NCBI GenBank assembly: GCA_947426945.1
Contig: CANEFX010000008.1
Span: forward strand, 1-64,000
Origin: an uncultured Bacillota bacterium
GTDB taxonomy: Bacteria > Bacillota > Clostridia > Oscillospirales > Oscillospiraceae
Reading direction: 5' to 3'
Length of the DNA stretch: 64,000 nt
Shown: positions 16,052 through 25,400 of the stretch, piece after piece
Position numbering within the stretch: the first letter of the stretch is position 1
Layout of the letters: the number at the start of each line of letters is the position of its first letter
Program-made: the position numbers and the translations under genes
The notes under the pieces: generated by a model
Seen by the model: only the letters and a program-made list of their open reading frames with translations
Told to the model about the DNA's origin: nothing
Databases searched by the model: none

Positions 16052-17293
16052 ATGAGCAACACATTAAAGGGCGCTCTAATCATTGGCCAGTCCGGCGGCC
16101 CTACTTCCGTCATCAACGCCAGCGCATACGGCGTGATCCGCACTGCCTTGGACTGCCCCGACATCACCGCCGTCTACGGCGCGGCCCACGGCATCAAAGG
16201 TGTGCTGAACGACAAGCTGTACGACATGGGCCAGGAGGACGCCAAGGAGCTGGAGCTGCTGCTCAACACCCCCTCCTCTGAGCTTGGCTCCTGCCGTTAC
16301 AAGATTGCCGATCCTGACGTGGACGACACCGACTACAAGCGGATTCTGGAAATTTTTAAGAAGTATGATGTGCGTTACTTCTTCTACAACGGCGGCAACG
16401 ACTCTATGGATACCTGCAACAAAATCTCCAAGTATATGCAGAAGGTAGGCTACGAGTGTCGTATTATGGGCGTACCCAAGACCATCGACAACGATCTGTT
16501 TGGCACCGACCACTGCCCCGGTTTTGCCTCTGCTGCCAAATATATTGCCACCTCCTGCGCCGAGGTGTACAAGGATGCCCGCGTTTATGACACCGGCATG
16601 GTAACCATCATTGAAATCATGGGCCGTCACGCCGGCTGGCTGGCCGGAGCCGCTGCCCTGGCCGGTGTGGTGGGCTGCGCCCCCGACCTGGTCTACCTCC
16701 CTGAGGTGAACTTCGATATGGACGAGTTCCTGGCCGACGTAGACCGCATCTATAAGGAGAAGGGCAACTGCATCGCGGCCGTCTCCGAGGGTATCCACTA
16801 CGCCGACGGCTCTTTCGTCTCCGAGGCCAAGACCTCCGCTACCGACGGCTTCGGCCACGCTCAGCTGGGCGGCTTGGCCGCACTGCTGGCCAGCGTGGTC
16901 AAGGAGAAAACCGGCGCCAAGGTCCGGGGCATCGAGTTGTCTCTGCTCCAGCGCTGCGGGGCCCATGTGGCCTCCCGCACCGACATCGATGAGTCTTTCC
17001 TGGCCGGTAAAACCGCAGTGGAGGCTGCCGTGGCTGGTGAGACCGATAAGATGGTGGGCTTTGTCTGCACGCGCGAGGGCGGCAAGTACGTCTGTGAGAC
17101 CAAGTTGTTCAACCTGTCCGAGGTGGCCAACTTTGAGAAAAAAGTCCCCCTGGAGTGGATTAACACCGAGCGCAATGGAGTCACTCAAGACTTTATCGAC
17201 TACGCTCTGCCCCTGATCCAAGGCGCGGCCCAGGCTCCCACTGAAAATGCCCTGCCCCGCTTCGCCCGCCTGAAGAAGGTTCTGGCAAAATAA
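16052..17293 (+). CDS. pfp: Pyrophosphate-dependent 6-phosphofructokinase
   Basis: The 413-residue protein phosphorylates fructose 6-phosphate in glycolysis. GQSGGPTSVINAS opens the fold. GGNDS (114-118) stands where ATP enzymes have GGDGS, and VPKTIDND (K143, catalytic D146) has the lysine associated with pyrophosphate use where ATP enzymes have glycine. MGRHAGWLAG follows near 195. The assignment of pyrophosphate as donor is therefore an inference from these two sites; the first is Asn-Asp, not the more usual Asp-Asp. I start at ATG 16052 because GGAGG lies eight bases upstream; the in-frame TTG at 16037 overlaps that site. Confidence 0.92.
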   Translation: MSNTLKGALIIGQSGGPTSVINASAYGVIRTALDCPDITAVYGAAHGIKGVLNDKLYDMGQEDAKELELLLNTPSSELGSCRYKIADPDVDDTDYKRILEIFKKYDVRYFFYNGGNDSMDTCNKISKYMQKVGYECRIMGVPKTIDNDLFGTDHCPGFASAAKYIATSCAEVYKDARVYDTGMVTIIEIMGRHAGWLAGAAALAGVVGCAPDLVYLPEVNFDMDEFLADVDRIYKEKGNCIAAVSEGIHYADGSFVSEAKTSATDGFGHAQLGGLAALLASVVKEKTGAKVRGIELSLLQRCGAHVASRTDIDESFLAGKTAVEAAVAGETDKMVGFVCTREGGKYVCETKLFNLSEVANFEKKVPLEWINTERNGVTQDFIDYALPLIQGAAQAPTENALPRFARLKKVLAK

Positions 17294-17299
17294 ACAGCA

Positions 17300-17332
17300 G
17301 GAAGGCTCCCGCAAGAGGAGCCTTCCTTTTTT
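17300..17332 (+). terminator. Terminator of the phosphofructokinase gene
   Basis: A perfect 10-bp stem GGAAGGCTCC/GGAGCCTTCC with a 7-nt loop is followed by TTTTTTA, 7 bp after the stop codon. Confidence 0.9.
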
Positions 17333-18176
17333 ATTCCTTTCCGCGGCGCAAGGCGGCGGTGAGGGTGTTTTCCATCAACACTGCCCGGGTGACGGGACCC
17401 ACACCACCGGGGACCGGCGTTATGTAGGCGGCCTTCTGAGCAACGGTCTTGTAATCTACATCGCCGCACAGCCTTCCCTCGGTGTCCCGATTGACAGCCA
17501 CGTCGATGACAACCGCTCCCTCCTTCACCATGTCGGCGGAGATGAGGCCCACATGGCCCGCAGCAGAGATGAGGATGTCCGCCCGACGGCACTCGGCCGC
17601 CAAGTCGGGGGTCTTGGTATGACAGACGGTAACCGTACAATCATGACGCAGCAGCAACATGGCCTGGGGCTTACCTACAATATTAGACCGGCCCACCATC
17701 GTGCAGTTTTTAAAGGCCGGATCAACCCCGTACTCTGCCAGCAGCCGCATTACTCCCGCCGGGGTGCAGGGCCAGAAGCAGTCCACACCCAGTGTGAGAT
17801 CCCCCACGTTGGATGGGTGGACGCAGTCCACATCTTTATCCGGCCGGATCGCCATCTGAACCGCCCGGTCGTCCAAATGCCCGGGCAGTGGGAATTGGAT
17901 CAGGATGCCGTCGATTCCCTCCCGCTCATTTAAAAATCCAATGACATCCAGCAGCTCCTTTTGAGGCACATCCTCGGGCAGACGGTAGGTTTCATAGTAG
18001 ATACCGCATTGCCTGCAATCCCTCTGTTTGCCCGTCTCATACACCTGGGCGGCAGAGTTCTCCCCTACCAGAACCATAGCCATCCCTGGTTTGCGCTCCA
18101 TCTGCTCCACCCGGAGACGCACCTGCTCCTTAATCTTGGCCGCAAGGGCCTTTCCGTCCATAACAACAGCCGACAT
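17331..18176 (-). CDS. folD: Methylenetetrahydrofolate dehydrogenase / cyclohydrolase FolD
   Basis: FolD is the bifunctional enzyme that interconverts methylene-, methenyl- and formyl-tetrahydrofolate. SAAQVYETGK holds the conserved tyrosine (46) and catalytic lysine (50); GILIQFPLPGH, DKDVDCVHPSNVG and the NADP-binding VGRSNIVGKP are all present, as is TPVPGGVGPVTRA near the end. The 281-residue length is normal. It lies 3 bp after lgt; GGAGGAG upstream of the ATG is within the lgt end. Confidence 0.96.
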   Translation of the reverse strand: MSAVVMDGKALAAKIKEQVRLRVEQMERKPGMAMVLVGENSAAQVYETGKQRDCRQCGIYYETYRLPEDVPQKELLDVIGFLNEREGIDGILIQFPLPGHLDDRAVQMAIRPDKDVDCVHPSNVGDLTLGVDCFWPCTPAGVMRLLAEYGVDPAFKNCTMVGRSNIVGKPQAMLLLRHDCTVTVCHTKTPDLAAECRRADILISAAGHVGLISADMVKEGAVVIDVAVNRDTEGRLCGDVDYKTVAQKAAYITPVPGGVGPVTRAVLMENTLTAALRRGKE

Positions 18177-18179
18177 AGC

Positions 18180-19127
18180 CTACTCCTCCGAATTCTCCGC
18201 CACCTGGGTGGACAGACGCTCTACAAACAGCTCTTTTTTTTCGCCCCGGTACTTCCACAGAGCCCAAGCCAACACTGCTCCCGCCGCCACGCCGGTAATC
18301 AAGGCGAAGAGCTGAGACACCCGGATAGGAACACCGAAAAGCTCCCACCCGAAGAGATACAGGCTGTCAGTACGCAGGCCCTCAATCCAGGCTCGGCCTA
18401 GGCCGTACCAGAAGAAGTAAAACAGAAAACATTCCCCGTCAAACCTCCGCCTTTTCCCAATTAAATAAACAACCATCAGACCCATAAAATTCCAGGCCGA
18501 CTCATAAAAAAAGGTGGGATGTACCCCCAGCGTCCCGCTGAGGATGGCCTCATAGCCCGCCTGATCCACATAGCCGTCCCGCAGCATTTCAGCCGCAATG
18601 GATCTTCCGCACATCCGCCAAGGCAGGGAGGTGGCAGAGCCATAGGCTTCCACGTTCATAAAGTTACCCCACCGGCCGATGAGCTGACCGATAAACAAGC
18701 CATGGACCCCCAGGTCAGCATAGGCCAGAAAACTGAGCTTTCTTCTGCGGCAAAAGATTAGCAGCACGATGGCCGATGAAATGATCGCCCCGTAAATAGC
18801 CAGCCCCCCGTCGCCGTAATTCAGAATATATCCCCAGTCCAGGGAGCCGTCCGGCTTCCTGTAGAGATCCAGATTAAATATCACGTAGTACACCCGGACA
18901 GCCACCAGGGCGGCGGGGACGGCAAAGAGCATCATGTCGATGATATCGTCCTCCGTGATGCCGAAGCGCTTTCCCCATCGCATACACAGATACACCGCCA
19001 AAATCAGTCCGCAGGTGATAATCACCCCGTACCAGTAAACGGGTCTGTTGAGGACGGGGATGGTAAAGGCCACCCGGTTCAAGGTAAACTCCAGCCCCAG
19101 GCCGGGGAAGGACACTGCGTTAATCAC
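18180..19127 (-). CDS. lgt: Prolipoprotein diacylglyceryl transferase Lgt
   Basis: Lgt is a membrane enzyme that moves diacylglycerol from phosphatidylglycerol to the cysteine of lipoproteins, for example the binding protein at 34346-35263. The protein has about seven hydrophobic segments and the Lgt signature GRWGNFMNVEAYG near 160, with GDGGLAIYGA upstream. At 315 residues it is slightly longer than average because of a charged C-terminal tail. It overlaps the M16 peptidase gene by 4 bp. Confidence 0.95.
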   Translation of the reverse strand: MINAVSFPGLGLEFTLNRVAFTIPVLNRPVYWYGVIITCGLILAVYLCMRWGKRFGITEDDIIDMMLFAVPAALVAVRVYYVIFNLDLYRKPDGSLDWGYILNYGDGGLAIYGAIISSAIVLLIFCRRRKLSFLAYADLGVHGLFIGQLIGRWGNFMNVEAYGSATSLPWRMCGRSIAAEMLRDGYVDQAGYEAILSGTLGVHPTFFYESAWNFMGLMVVYLIGKRRRFDGECFLFYFFWYGLGRAWIEGLRTDSLYLFGWELFGVPIRVSQLFALITGVAAGAVLAWALWKYRGEKKELFVERLSTQVAENSEE

Positions 19128-20404
19128 TGCCCTTCCTCCTTAGCCCGGACTATCGACAGGGCGGTACGCTTCTCTGTCACCCAGCTGGCAATCAGCTCCT
19201 CTGCCTCCTCCCGGGTGACAGAATCAAAAACCTCGGCAAAGCGAAGAAAATTATATCCGGCAAAGAAGGCCTGGGCCTGACCCACACACAGGCTCTCAAA
19301 GGAATTCAGCCCCCGCACCCGGTTGCCGTAGACTCCTTTTTTCACCCGATCCCACAGGGCCTTGTCCACCCTCTCCCGCCCAATGCGGGCTGCCTCCTCC
19401 GCTACCGCCATACGGACGGCCTCCGGGTCCCGGGATTCTCCGTTTGCCGCCAAAAAGGCGTAGCCGAAACCGCTCTCATAGCCGTAACCAAATTCCTGAT
19501 TAATGAGCCCCTCCCGGTACAGCTTGGCGTACAAAGGGCTGGAACTGCCTAGCAACACCTCCAGGGCAAGCTCCCCCACCAGCTCCTGGCGCAGCCGCGC
19601 CTCCCCATTTACAGGCGCCTCCCCTTTCCAGCCCAGGTGGAAGATGGGGGCGGATACCTCCATCTGTTCCTCCATCAGGATCTTGGCAACTTGGGTCCCC
19701 TCCTTCTCCCCATAGTCCTTGACGGCGATGGGTCCAGCCTCCTTGGGCAGGATATCCCGTGCCACATCGCAAATGTGCTCCGGATCCACCGGACCGGCCA
19801 CACACAGTGCCATGTTTGCCGGGTCGTAGAAGGCCTTATGGCAAGCGTACAGGGTCTCAGGAGTAATTTGGGCGATGGACTCCACGCTGCCCGCTACACT
19901 CGTCCGAATAGGATGGTGTTTGTATAAGGCAACCATCAGGTTCATAAAGCACTTCCAATTGGGGTCGTCCTCGATCATGCCGATCTCCTGGCCGATGATA
20001 CCCCGTTCCTTATCCACACTCTCCTGGGTAAACCATGGAATCGAAACAAAGGAGAGCAGGATACGCAAGTTTTCCTCAAATTTTTCTGTAGAATCGAAGT
20101 AGTAACCGGTGATGTCATTGCTGGTAAAGGCGTTGGGGCTGGCTCCGTTTGCGGCCAGCTCCTGGAGGGCGTTACCCTCCTCCGTGTCGAACATTTTATG
20201 CTCCAGATAGTGGGCCACTCCGGCAGGGGTGCTGTGCCACTCCCCGCCCAAGCAGAAGCGCATATCCATGCCGCCGTAATTCGTGGCAAAAAAGGCGTAG
20301 CCCTTGTGGAACTCAGGCTTGGGAAATACGAACACATTCAGGCCATTTTCCAGTTTCTCATGGTACATGGTCTCCCCTACTTTGGTAAATTCCAGCTTCT
20401 CCAT
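19124..20404 (-). CDS. M16-family zinc peptidase, catalytic-type subunit
   Basis: This 426-residue M16 protein carries the inverted zinc motif HYLEH (H65-H69) in GVAHYLEHKMFDTEEGNALQ and the further acidic ligand region RGIIGQEIGM near 140. It resembles B. subtilis YmfH. M16B enzymes act as pairs of half-barrels, and a motif-less partner is encoded 3 bp upstream. Substrates are unknown; in other bacteria similar pairs process peptides or peptide-derived factors. Confidence 0.92.
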   Translation of the reverse strand: MEKLEFTKVGETMYHEKLENGLNVFVFPKPEFHKGYAFFATNYGGMDMRFCLGGEWHSTPAGVAHYLEHKMFDTEEGNALQELAANGASPNAFTSNDITGYYFDSTEKFEENLRILLSFVSIPWFTQESVDKERGIIGQEIGMIEDDPNWKCFMNLMVALYKHHPIRTSVAGSVESIAQITPETLYACHKAFYDPANMALCVAGPVDPEHICDVARDILPKEAGPIAVKDYGEKEGTQVAKILMEEQMEVSAPIFHLGWKGEAPVNGEARLRQELVGELALEVLLGSSSPLYAKLYREGLINQEFGYGYESGFGYAFLAANGESRDPEAVRMAVAEEAARIGRERVDKALWDRVKKGVYGNRVRGLNSFESLCVGQAQAFFAGYNFLRFAEVFDSVTREEAEELIASWVTEKRTALSIVRAKEEGQ

Positions 20405-20407
20405 GTT

Positions 20408-21691
20408 TCAGCCCTCCTTTCCTTTCAGAAAGTAGATGGTATCCAGCTCTAGCTTTTGGGCGGCGGCAGCCACCTGCTCTCGGGTGACGGTCTCCAGCCG
20501 GGCGGCGAATTCCTCCGGGGACTCCTCCAGACCGGCGGATGCCTGGCCCAGCCAGAACTCCTCCTGACGGCCCTGGTCGTCTAAAGTGGCCATACAGGCT
20601 CCGATCAGAGTACGGCGGGAGCCCTCCAGCTCCCAGTCCTCGATCTCTCCACGCTTGACAGCCTCCAATTGGGCCAGGATCTCGTCCCTGGCCGTCTGGT
20701 ACTTGTCAAACTCGATGCCGGAGGACACCAATACCAGTCCCTTCATTTTCTCCAGCGTAGCGCTGGCGTAATAGCACAGTGACAGCCTCTCCCGCACGTT
20801 CATAAACAGCTTAGACAGGGTGGTGCCGCCAAAAACGGCAACGGCCAGGTAGAGGGCGGGGTAATCCTCCTCCCAGCAGGTAAGCCCCCCAGTGCGGAAT
20901 CCCAGAGCTAGCTTGCCTTGGGTCACGTCCATGGCCTCTTCCGTCACAACGGGCTCAGGCCCGGCGGATACCCGGACCTCGCAGTCCGGATCAGCGCGGT
21001 TTTCGTTCACTGGCAGAGCGGACAAAGCCCGTTTCAGCGCTTCGGCCACCCGGTCCGGACCAGCCGAGCCGCAGTAGTAGATCTCCACCTGTGCGGTGCG
21101 CAGCAGCTCCTGATACCGCTCCCACAGACTCTCCGGGGTAATGGCGGCCACGGCCTTCTCGTCCCCCAGCTTGTCTGCCCCAAAAGCCTCATACCTGCAC
21201 ATCTCCTGGGTAAGACGCTGAGCGGCGTAAGTCCGCTTGTCGTTGATCTGAGCCCGGATACGGTCGACGAGGTTGGCCTTTTCTCCGGCGGTATAGTCAG
21301 CGCTGAATACCCCGTTCTGGGTATAGGGCTTGAGAAGTATCTCACACATAAGATCAGCGGCGGGCTCCAGGATTTTCTCTCCCTTCAGGGCATAGGCATC
21401 ATCCAGAAAGCTGGCCGCAAAGCCCACGCACTGGGTCTCCCCCCGCTTACGGACGGCAGGCTCAATGGCCCCGCCGTATAACTCGTCCAAGGCGGCGGAC
21501 AGGGATTCCATGTCCGAATGGATCGCCGTCCCCCGGCGCAGCACCTCTGGGATGAGGGCATTGGCCCCTGCCGTCTCCCGGTCCAAAGGGGCAAGAAGGG
21601 TAACGGACAGGTAAGAGCTTTTAAATTTGCCGGTATGGACCGCACGCAGCCATACCCCGGGGAACAACTCCCGGCGAATTACTTGAGGCAT
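20408..21691 (-). CDS. M16-family peptidase-like protein lacking the zinc motif
   Basis: The 427-residue protein has the M16 fold throughout (VTLLAPLDRETAGANALIPE, LDELYGGAIEPAVRKRGET, HKVASG-like segments absent) but where HXXEH should be it reads ALIPEVLRRGTAIHS, so it cannot bind zinc in the usual way. It resembles B. subtilis YmfF and is most likely the non-catalytic half of a heterodimer with the protein at 19124-20404. It is the first gene of a unit that continues into lgt and folD. Confidence 0.88.
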   Translation of the reverse strand: MPQVIRRELFPGVWLRAVHTGKFKSSYLSVTLLAPLDRETAGANALIPEVLRRGTAIHSDMESLSAALDELYGGAIEPAVRKRGETQCVGFAASFLDDAYALKGEKILEPAADLMCEILLKPYTQNGVFSADYTAGEKANLVDRIRAQINDKRTYAAQRLTQEMCRYEAFGADKLGDEKAVAAITPESLWERYQELLRTAQVEIYYCGSAGPDRVAEALKRALSALPVNENRADPDCEVRVSAGPEPVVTEEAMDVTQGKLALGFRTGGLTCWEEDYPALYLAVAVFGGTTLSKLFMNVRERLSLCYYASATLEKMKGLVLVSSGIEFDKYQTARDEILAQLEAVKRGEIEDWELEGSRRTLIGACMATLDDQGRQEEFWLGQASAGLEESPEEFAARLETVTREQVAAAAQKLELDTIYFLKGKEG

Positions 21692-21820
21692 ATTCTTCGT
21701 TTCCTTTCTTTGAAAGAAAATTTTCCCTTGACAGCTGGTTTATCATACCACAGTTGACATATAAAAGTAAAGTTTTTGGAAAAATTTTGCCGGGTTGTGG
21801 CAAGTCAGGAGCGGCCGTAG

Positions 21821-21826
21821 TATAAT
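21821..21826 (+). promoter_or_regulatory. Possible -10 element of the methyltransferase gene
   Basis: A consensus TATAAT lies 28 bp before the methyltransferase ATG; the -35 region (TGGCAA, 17 bp upstream) is weak. Confidence 0.4.
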
Positions 21827-21853
21827 GGAAGCAGCTGAAAGGAGGAGACTGCC

Positions 21854-22486
21854 ATGCCGAACCAGCCAAAAGAATTCTGGGACATGCGGGCCCAGACCTA
21901 TGATTTGACCTCTGGAAAAACCTATGCTGAGACCTACGACAGCACGGCGGCCCGTTCCGTCAAATACCTAAAACCGTCAGACCGGGTTCTGGAGTTCGCC
22001 TGCGGCACCGGCCTGATTACCTTGCGCCTGGCCCCTTACGTCTCCTGCCTTTGGGGCATTGACATCTCCCCAAAAATGGCTGACATCGCCCGGCAAAAAG
22101 TCAGGACCCAGGACCTGTCCAATGTGGAGATTACCAACACCGACCTGTTTGATCCCACTCTGGAACCGGGGAGCTTTGACGCAGTAGTCGCTTTCAACGT
22201 ATTGCTTTACCTCCCCGACCTGTCCGCCGCCCTGGCCCGCATCCGGGAACTGCTCAGGCCCGGCGGGATGTTTCTGTCCGCCACCGACTGCCTGGGCGCC
22301 CGCCCCTCGGTTATGGGGCTGAAAAAGCTGGTAAAGAGTCGCATCGGAGCGATGCCCTACACGGCCTTTTTCACTCGGCGGGGATTGGAGCGGAAGATTG
22401 CCCAAAACGGCTTTGCCGTACTGGAGCGGGAAAACCTGTTTCCCAATCCTCCCAATCTGTTTGTGGCAGCCCGGGCTAAATCGTAA
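21854..22486 (+). CDS. Class I SAM-dependent methyltransferase
   Basis: The 210-residue protein has a standard methyltransferase core: motif I VLEFACGTGLITL (about 45-57), the acidic loop GIDISPKM, motif IV FDAVVAFNVLLYLPD and motif VI LLRPGGMFL. The substrate cannot be predicted. The ATG follows AAAGGAGGAG. Its last 11 bp overlap the end of the convergent glucan synthase gene. Confidence 0.9.
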   Translation: MPNQPKEFWDMRAQTYDLTSGKTYAETYDSTAARSVKYLKPSDRVLEFACGTGLITLRLAPYVSCLWGIDISPKMADIARQKVRTQDLSNVEITNTDLFDPTLEPGSFDAVVAFNVLLYLPDLSAALARIRELLRPGGMFLSATDCLGARPSVMGLKKLVKSRIGAMPYTAFFTRRGLERKIAQNGFAVLERENLFPNPPNLFVAARAKS

Positions 22487-25400
22487 CCTCCAGCCTGTGC
22501 TCTCCCGTCAGCTCCGCCAGGATCACCCCGTCCCTGACAGGTTCCCCGTCCAAGGCGGCGGAGTAGGAGCCTGTACGTTTTACAGTGATGTTCAGCGCTC
22601 CCTTGGACAGCTTCCACTTGGCACTGTACCCCGGCCAGTCCGGGGGCAGGTTGGGCTCTACCGTAAGTTTCCCCTCCGTCATCTTCAGCCCCAACAGCTC
22701 CTGGGTGGCCGCCTGCCAGTACCATCCGGCGGCACCGGTATACCATGTCCACCCCGCCCGGCCGGCCTGGCCAGGTGCGTAGGACACGTCGGCGGCAATG
22801 ACATAGGGCTCTGCCCGGTAGATATCTGTGGGATGGCCCTCCGGCAGGAGGGCCTTTAAAATGGCCCAGCCGTCCGCAGGCCGGTCCAGACGGAAACAGG
22901 CTATGGCCAGCCAGACAGAAGCGTGGGTGTATTGCCCGCCGTTTTCCCTCACTCCGGCGGGGTAGCCCTTGATATATCCCGGGTCATTCTCCCCTTGGCT
23001 GTCAAACGCCGGGTCAAAGAGACGAACCACTCCGCTCTCCCGGTCAAAGAGGCGCTTCATAGCGGCGGAGACCGCCTCGTCCGCCTGCTTGCGGTCTGTC
23101 CCATTAGGGAAGAGGGCAAAGGATTGAGCGATGGAGTCGATCTGACATTGGCTGCTCCCCCTGGAGCCCAGAGGCGTGCCGTCCTCATAGTACCCCCTGC
23201 GGTACCATCCCCCGTCCCATGCTTTTTGTGCCGCCTGAATCAGGGCATCCGCCTGTCGCAGCAGGTCGTCGGCCCGGGCCGTCTCGTCCATCCGGCGGCA
23301 CAGGACGGCAAAGTCTTGCAGCACGGCTGCCAGGAACCAGGTAAGCCACACCGACTCGCCCCTCACCCTGTCCATACCGTCGTTCCAGTCGCCGCTCCCC
23401 ATTTTGGCCAGGCCGTGTGGGCCCGTTCCCCGACCCAGCGCACACAGGACGGCAGCCAGTCCATGATGGTAGAGAGTGTCCCGCTTTTCACTTATCTGCG
23501 GGACCTCATACCGGTCCTTCTCCTCCGGATCCAGGGATCTGGAAACCAGATATTGAGCCTCCTCCTCCAGCAGACTATAATCCCCAGTGACGGTACAGTA
23601 CCGGCTCATCACCCAGGGCAGCCACAGCAGGTCGTCAGAGATGCGGGTACGCACCCCGGCCCCTTGGGGCGGGTGCCACCAATGCTGCACATCCCCCTCC
23701 TCAAACTGCCGGGAGGCAGCCAAAATCAACTGCTCCCGCACCCGCTGAGGCCAGGTATACACCAATGCGGCGCAGTCCTGAAGCTGATCCCGGAACCCGA
23801 AAGCCCCGCCATTCTGATAACGGCTGCTCCGGGCCATGAGGCGGCAGGCCGTCACCTGATAGAGACACCAACTATTCAGATAGCGGTCCAGCACTTCGTC
23901 GGGAGTCTTAACTGTAAGGGCAGAGACCTTGTCACGCCACCAGAGGAGCGTCTTTTCCTGTTCCCGGGTAAAATCCTCCCGGAAAAAGCGGGAACATGGC
24001 CGGCCTCCTCTCTCCTTCGTCACAAGGGATACGGGCTGGCCGTCGTTCAGAGCGGTAGTCACTTCCTCCCCCCCCTCCAAACGGTAAATAATCCTTCCGG
24101 AAGTTCCAGCCAGGGTGAAGCGGAGAATCCGACGATTTTCGTCCAAGGGGACAAATCCCTCAGCGGTCAGTCTGGCCCCGGGCAGTTCCTTCTTCCACCG
24201 TGCAAAGCCGGAACCGTAAGTGACAACGCAGGACAGGCCGTCTCCGTCGGCAAAAACGGAAATATCCTCCCCATTTAAGTTTACCATAATTTTTTCCTGT
24301 CCGCCAATTGCCAATGGATCGTTATCCCAGGAGATCAGCTTGCCCTCCCTGGAATTTCCTCCAGACCAGAGGAACCCAGCCCCTGTCTCATCGGTGAGCC
24401 AGCCAAAATCCGGATTACATAACACCTGCGACCATCCCACAGGAGGCAGCCGATCTCCACAGTGGATAGTGACGATATCTCCCTTCATCTCCCAAGAGGC
24501 CGAGTCTGTCTCCAGGCACACCGGGGACGGCGGAGAAATGGATTCAGACGACAATTTTTCGTCATGGCCTTCGGCCTGCGGAGAAATGCGGGAAACACTT
24601 TCCAAACTTGGCAGTACCACCTTGGCCCAGGCCAGTACCGCCGGAGTTGCGTCCGATCCAGCCAGATGCACCCCTCCCTTGGAGCCCAGGACAGACTCAG
24701 CCCCCAGTTTTTTCATCTCCTCCGTCAACGCGGAGCGGAGCGGACGGCGGTAATCTCCTCCCTCCTCCAGCAAGAGAACCAAGTCAAAAGAAAAGCCCGT
24801 CCGGGATAACAGCCGGTGCCATCGACACCAAAGCAAGGCCCGCTCCACGCCCTCCACCCCGGACAGCTGTCCAGCCGCAATGGGGACATCCCCAGATATC
24901 CCGTAGGGCCACAGGGCGGATTGGGGCGGGTGATCCGCCCTCATCTCCGCTTCCATCAGTTGAGACAAAAGATCAAAAGCTGCCAGTGCCTCCAGCTCAC
25001 TGAGCGCCAGCTGCTGAACCACTGGGGCCAGAGAGGCCGCTCCCCCGTCTCCGCCCTCCAAAATTCGCCGAGTCCCGGACTGGGCTGCAAGAGAGGTATC
25101 TCCTAAAGCCAAAGCCAAGGAAAAGCTTTTTCTCTCTCCCTGAGCCAGAGATACCGGGATACGCACCATCAGACACGGATCGGAACCGGCGCCGCTCCCC
25201 GGCGGCCCCGGCCTCCGGCCGGGCAGCGCCCGCAATCCTCCACGGCCCAAAGCGGCGGACCGGTCCAGGCTAGCCGACGTTCCCTCTCCCGTCCAGGCGA
25301 CAGAGAGATACGGTTCTTCCTCCCCGCCCCGGGGACGGCGGTGAAACAAAGCTCCATTTCCCTCTTGTATACCCTCCAGGAAAAGTCGTGAGAAAGCCGG

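Noticed and set aside
16076-17314. 412-codon open frame antisense to the phosphofructokinase gene
   Set aside because: The plus-strand gene has promoter, ribosome binding site, motifs and terminator; the antisense frame has none.
22923-24278. 451-codon plus-strand frame within the glucan synthase region
   Set aside because: Proline- and glycine-rich shadow of the GH94-coding strand with no start site or motif.
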